Positions 62,761-64,000 of a DNA stretch of 64,000 nucleotides are shown in pieces. The stretch is taken from assembly GCF_032814565.1 (NCBI RefSeq), contig NZ_CP136521.1:3444501-3508500 (forward strand). Reading direction: 5' to 3'. The notes under the pieces are model-generated. The model saw nothing but the letters and a program-made list of their open reading frames with translations, made no database searches and had not been told where the DNA came from. The position numbers and the translations under genes were made by a program. This stretch comes from Hwangdonia lutea. Lineage in GTDB: Bacteria > Bacteroidota > Bacteroidia > Flavobacteriales > Flavobacteriaceae. Numbering within the stretch: the first letter of the stretch is position 1; every line of letters begins with the position of its first letter.

Positions 62761-63663
62761 TTAATTTTCTGAAATTTCCTTTGATTGTTCAGAATTTTCA
62801 AGAGCCAATTTATTATCAAATTGAAGCGTACGAATAGGAAATGGTATGTTTATTCCAGCTTTATCATAGGCTTTCTTAATTTCAATTATAGCCGTGGTTT
62901 TGGCTCGTAATTTTTCCAACATACTTTCTGCATCTATCCAAAACCTACATAAATAGTTTATTGAGCTGCCACCAAATTCGGTATAGTAAAACTCGACATT
63001 ATCTTCGCTTTCAACCTGGTCAAAAGCTTGGGCAATGGTTTGTTTTGTTAATGATTTTACTTGCTCTAAATCCGATTCGTAACCCACGCCACATTCAATA
63101 GAAACCCGCATTTTAGTGGTTAGCGAATAATTTTTCAATGGGTTTTCCAAAATCATTTTATTTGGCATGATGACGATATTGTTATCGGCTTCCTTTAAAA
63201 CGAATTCCTTTAAATTAATATCAATCACTTCGCCAGAAAAACCATTGGTCTCCACCCAATTTCCTATTTGTATTTTTTTTCTGAACGATAAAACAATACC
63301 CGCTACGGTGTTACTAAGCGTATTTTGCAAGGCCAAACCAATGGCTAAACCTGCCACACCGGCAGTGGCTAATAATGAGGTTAGGGTTTTGCTTAAATTT
63401 AAAATACCCAAGGCTACATAAAGCCCCAATAAAACGAGAACTACTGCCGAAATACGAGAAATAATTTGAGCGACAGATTCCTGTTTAACTTTTTTAGAGA
63501 CTAATTTATAAGTGTATTTATTTACATATTTGGCTACAAAAAATGCCGTAATTAGTACTAAAAGCGCTAATCCGAAATTTGGTAAATACTCGATTAAGGT
63601 TGATAGCCAATCTTTTAATTTTGTTACAATGGCATCAAAAGCTTCTGTTATTGTGGTTTCCAT
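62761..63663 (-). CDS. Small-conductance mechanosensitive channel (MscS family)
   Basis: 300 aa. Three N-terminal transmembrane helices. The pore helix has LLATAGVAGLAIGLALQNTLSNTVAGIVLSF, followed by the beta domain IQIGNWVETNGFSGEVIDINLKEFVLKEADN and an alpha/beta C-terminal domain. It is a compact MscS, distinct from the larger YbdG-like channel at 51.6 kb, so the window carries two osmotic safety channels. Confidence 0.95.
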   Translation of the reverse strand: METTITEAFDAIVTKLKDWLSTLIEYLPNFGLALLVLITAFFVAKYVNKYTYKLVSKKVKQESVAQIISRISAVVLVLLGLYVALGILNLSKTLTSLLATAGVAGLAIGLALQNTLSNTVAGIVLSFRKKIQIGNWVETNGFSGEVIDINLKEFVLKEADNNIVIMPNKMILENPLKNYSLTTKMRVSIECGVGYESDLEQVKSLTKQTIAQAFDQVESEDNVEFYYTEFGGSSINYLCRFWIDAESMLEKLRAKTTAIIEIKKAYDKAGINIPFPIRTLQFDNKLALENSEQSKEISEN

Positions 63664-64000
63664 TTTTGTTGAAATTTTAAGTTATTAATTCGTTTTATTA
63701 AAGACGAGTGGACACTTAAAAAAGGGAATCAATTAAAGGAAAACTCAACGTTCCATTGACTTTTAACAATTTTTCTTCTTTCATGTTCAAATAACTCATA
63801 TACTAATTTTAAAGATTTTTAAAAGGAATGATTTTTGACTCATTCTTGCTTGTTGCTAAATTAGAATATAAGCTGCATACCAATTTGTTCATTTGATATG
63901 AATGCTTGCTCATTTAAAAGAAATGGCTAAAATGTAATGATACAGCGAGAAGAATTACAGAATTGAATGCTATTCAAATTCAATTTTATTTAAAATGAGC
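63664..64000. other. Gene-free end of window
   Basis: About 335 bp with no credible ORF on either strand, no terminator and no repeat. It probably holds the promoter of the MscS gene (minus strand) and upstream region of the next gene. Confidence 0.5.

Overview
The window is low-GC chromosomal DNA from a member of the Flavobacteriaceae (Bacteroidota). Three things point there. Promoters have the Bacteroidota form, TTG then about 19-23 nt then TAnnTTTG, and Shine-Dalgarno sequences are generally absent. One protein has a type IX secretion (T9SS) C-terminal sorting domain. The gene families are also typical: bL28-bL33-DUF4295-FtsY, fused branched-chain 2-oxoacid dehydrogenase E1, GIN/DUF2807, DUF4251 and DUF3124. 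The genus cannot be fixed from the sequence. No rRNA, tRNA, CRISPR array, prophage or complete insertion sequence was seen; this is mostly housekeeping chromosome.

Layout. 1-2.85 kb: 3' end of cinA, then rpmB, rpmG, a DUF4295 protein and ftsY. 2.9-8.5 kb: an SRPBCC protein, an exported amidase tail-to-tail with a serine hydrolase, rimO, PspC and a small membrane protein. 8.6-13.5 kb: the threonine operon thrA-thrB-thrC on the minus strand, preceded by a short ORF with a Thr-Thr-Ile-Thr run that looks like an attenuator leader peptide. 13.8-20.5 kb: NAD(P)HX repair enzyme, a TlpA-like thioredoxin, a four-gene operon (SUI1, DUF1835, nucleoside phosphorylase, cytosolic solute-binding-like protein) and a 2-oxoglutarate/Fe(II) dioxygenase. 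20.7-31.0 kb: fused 2-oxoacid dehydrogenase E1, sterol-desaturase family protein, membrane dipeptidase, 3D-domain lipoprotein, a lone ExbD, a cluster of tiny basic ORFs, a secreted protein, an aldo/keto reductase and an S9 peptidase.

31.3-38.9 kb: a helicase, DUF3124, a cold-shock-domain protein, an EamA transporter, then a minus-strand envelope operon (ECF sigma, anti-sigma-like protein, DUF4097-like protein, beta-barrel protein, a 46-aa ORF, GIN/DUF2807 lipoprotein). 39.1-46.3 kb: GT9 glycosyltransferase, DUF4251, dioxygenase-fold protein, GNAT, TMEM175-type protein, an unknown protein, patatin, acyl-CoA dehydrogenase and a TesA-like esterase. 46.3-54.7 kb: the YbbA/YbbP ABC pair divergent from tesA, MarC, a VTT protein, DUF3817, an MscS channel and a secreted PhoX-type protein with a T9SS tail. 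54.8-59.7 kb: leucine operon leuC-leuD-leuA-leuB (minus). 59.9-64 kb: thioesterase, DUF2461, small secreted or lipid-anchored proteins and a second MscS channel.

The most unusual signals are non-housekeeping. (i) Two near-identical 28-codon ORFs lie at 26.3-26.6 kb. They differ mainly at synonymous positions and their similarity stops at the stop codon, with a third related-looking small ORF next to them. (ii) The threonine leader candidate. (iii) A dispersed repeat with GCGTTA/TAACGC ends is present twice, and one copy is interrupted by a second hairpin element. (iv) Three tandem hairpins lie between rpmG and the DUF4295 gene.
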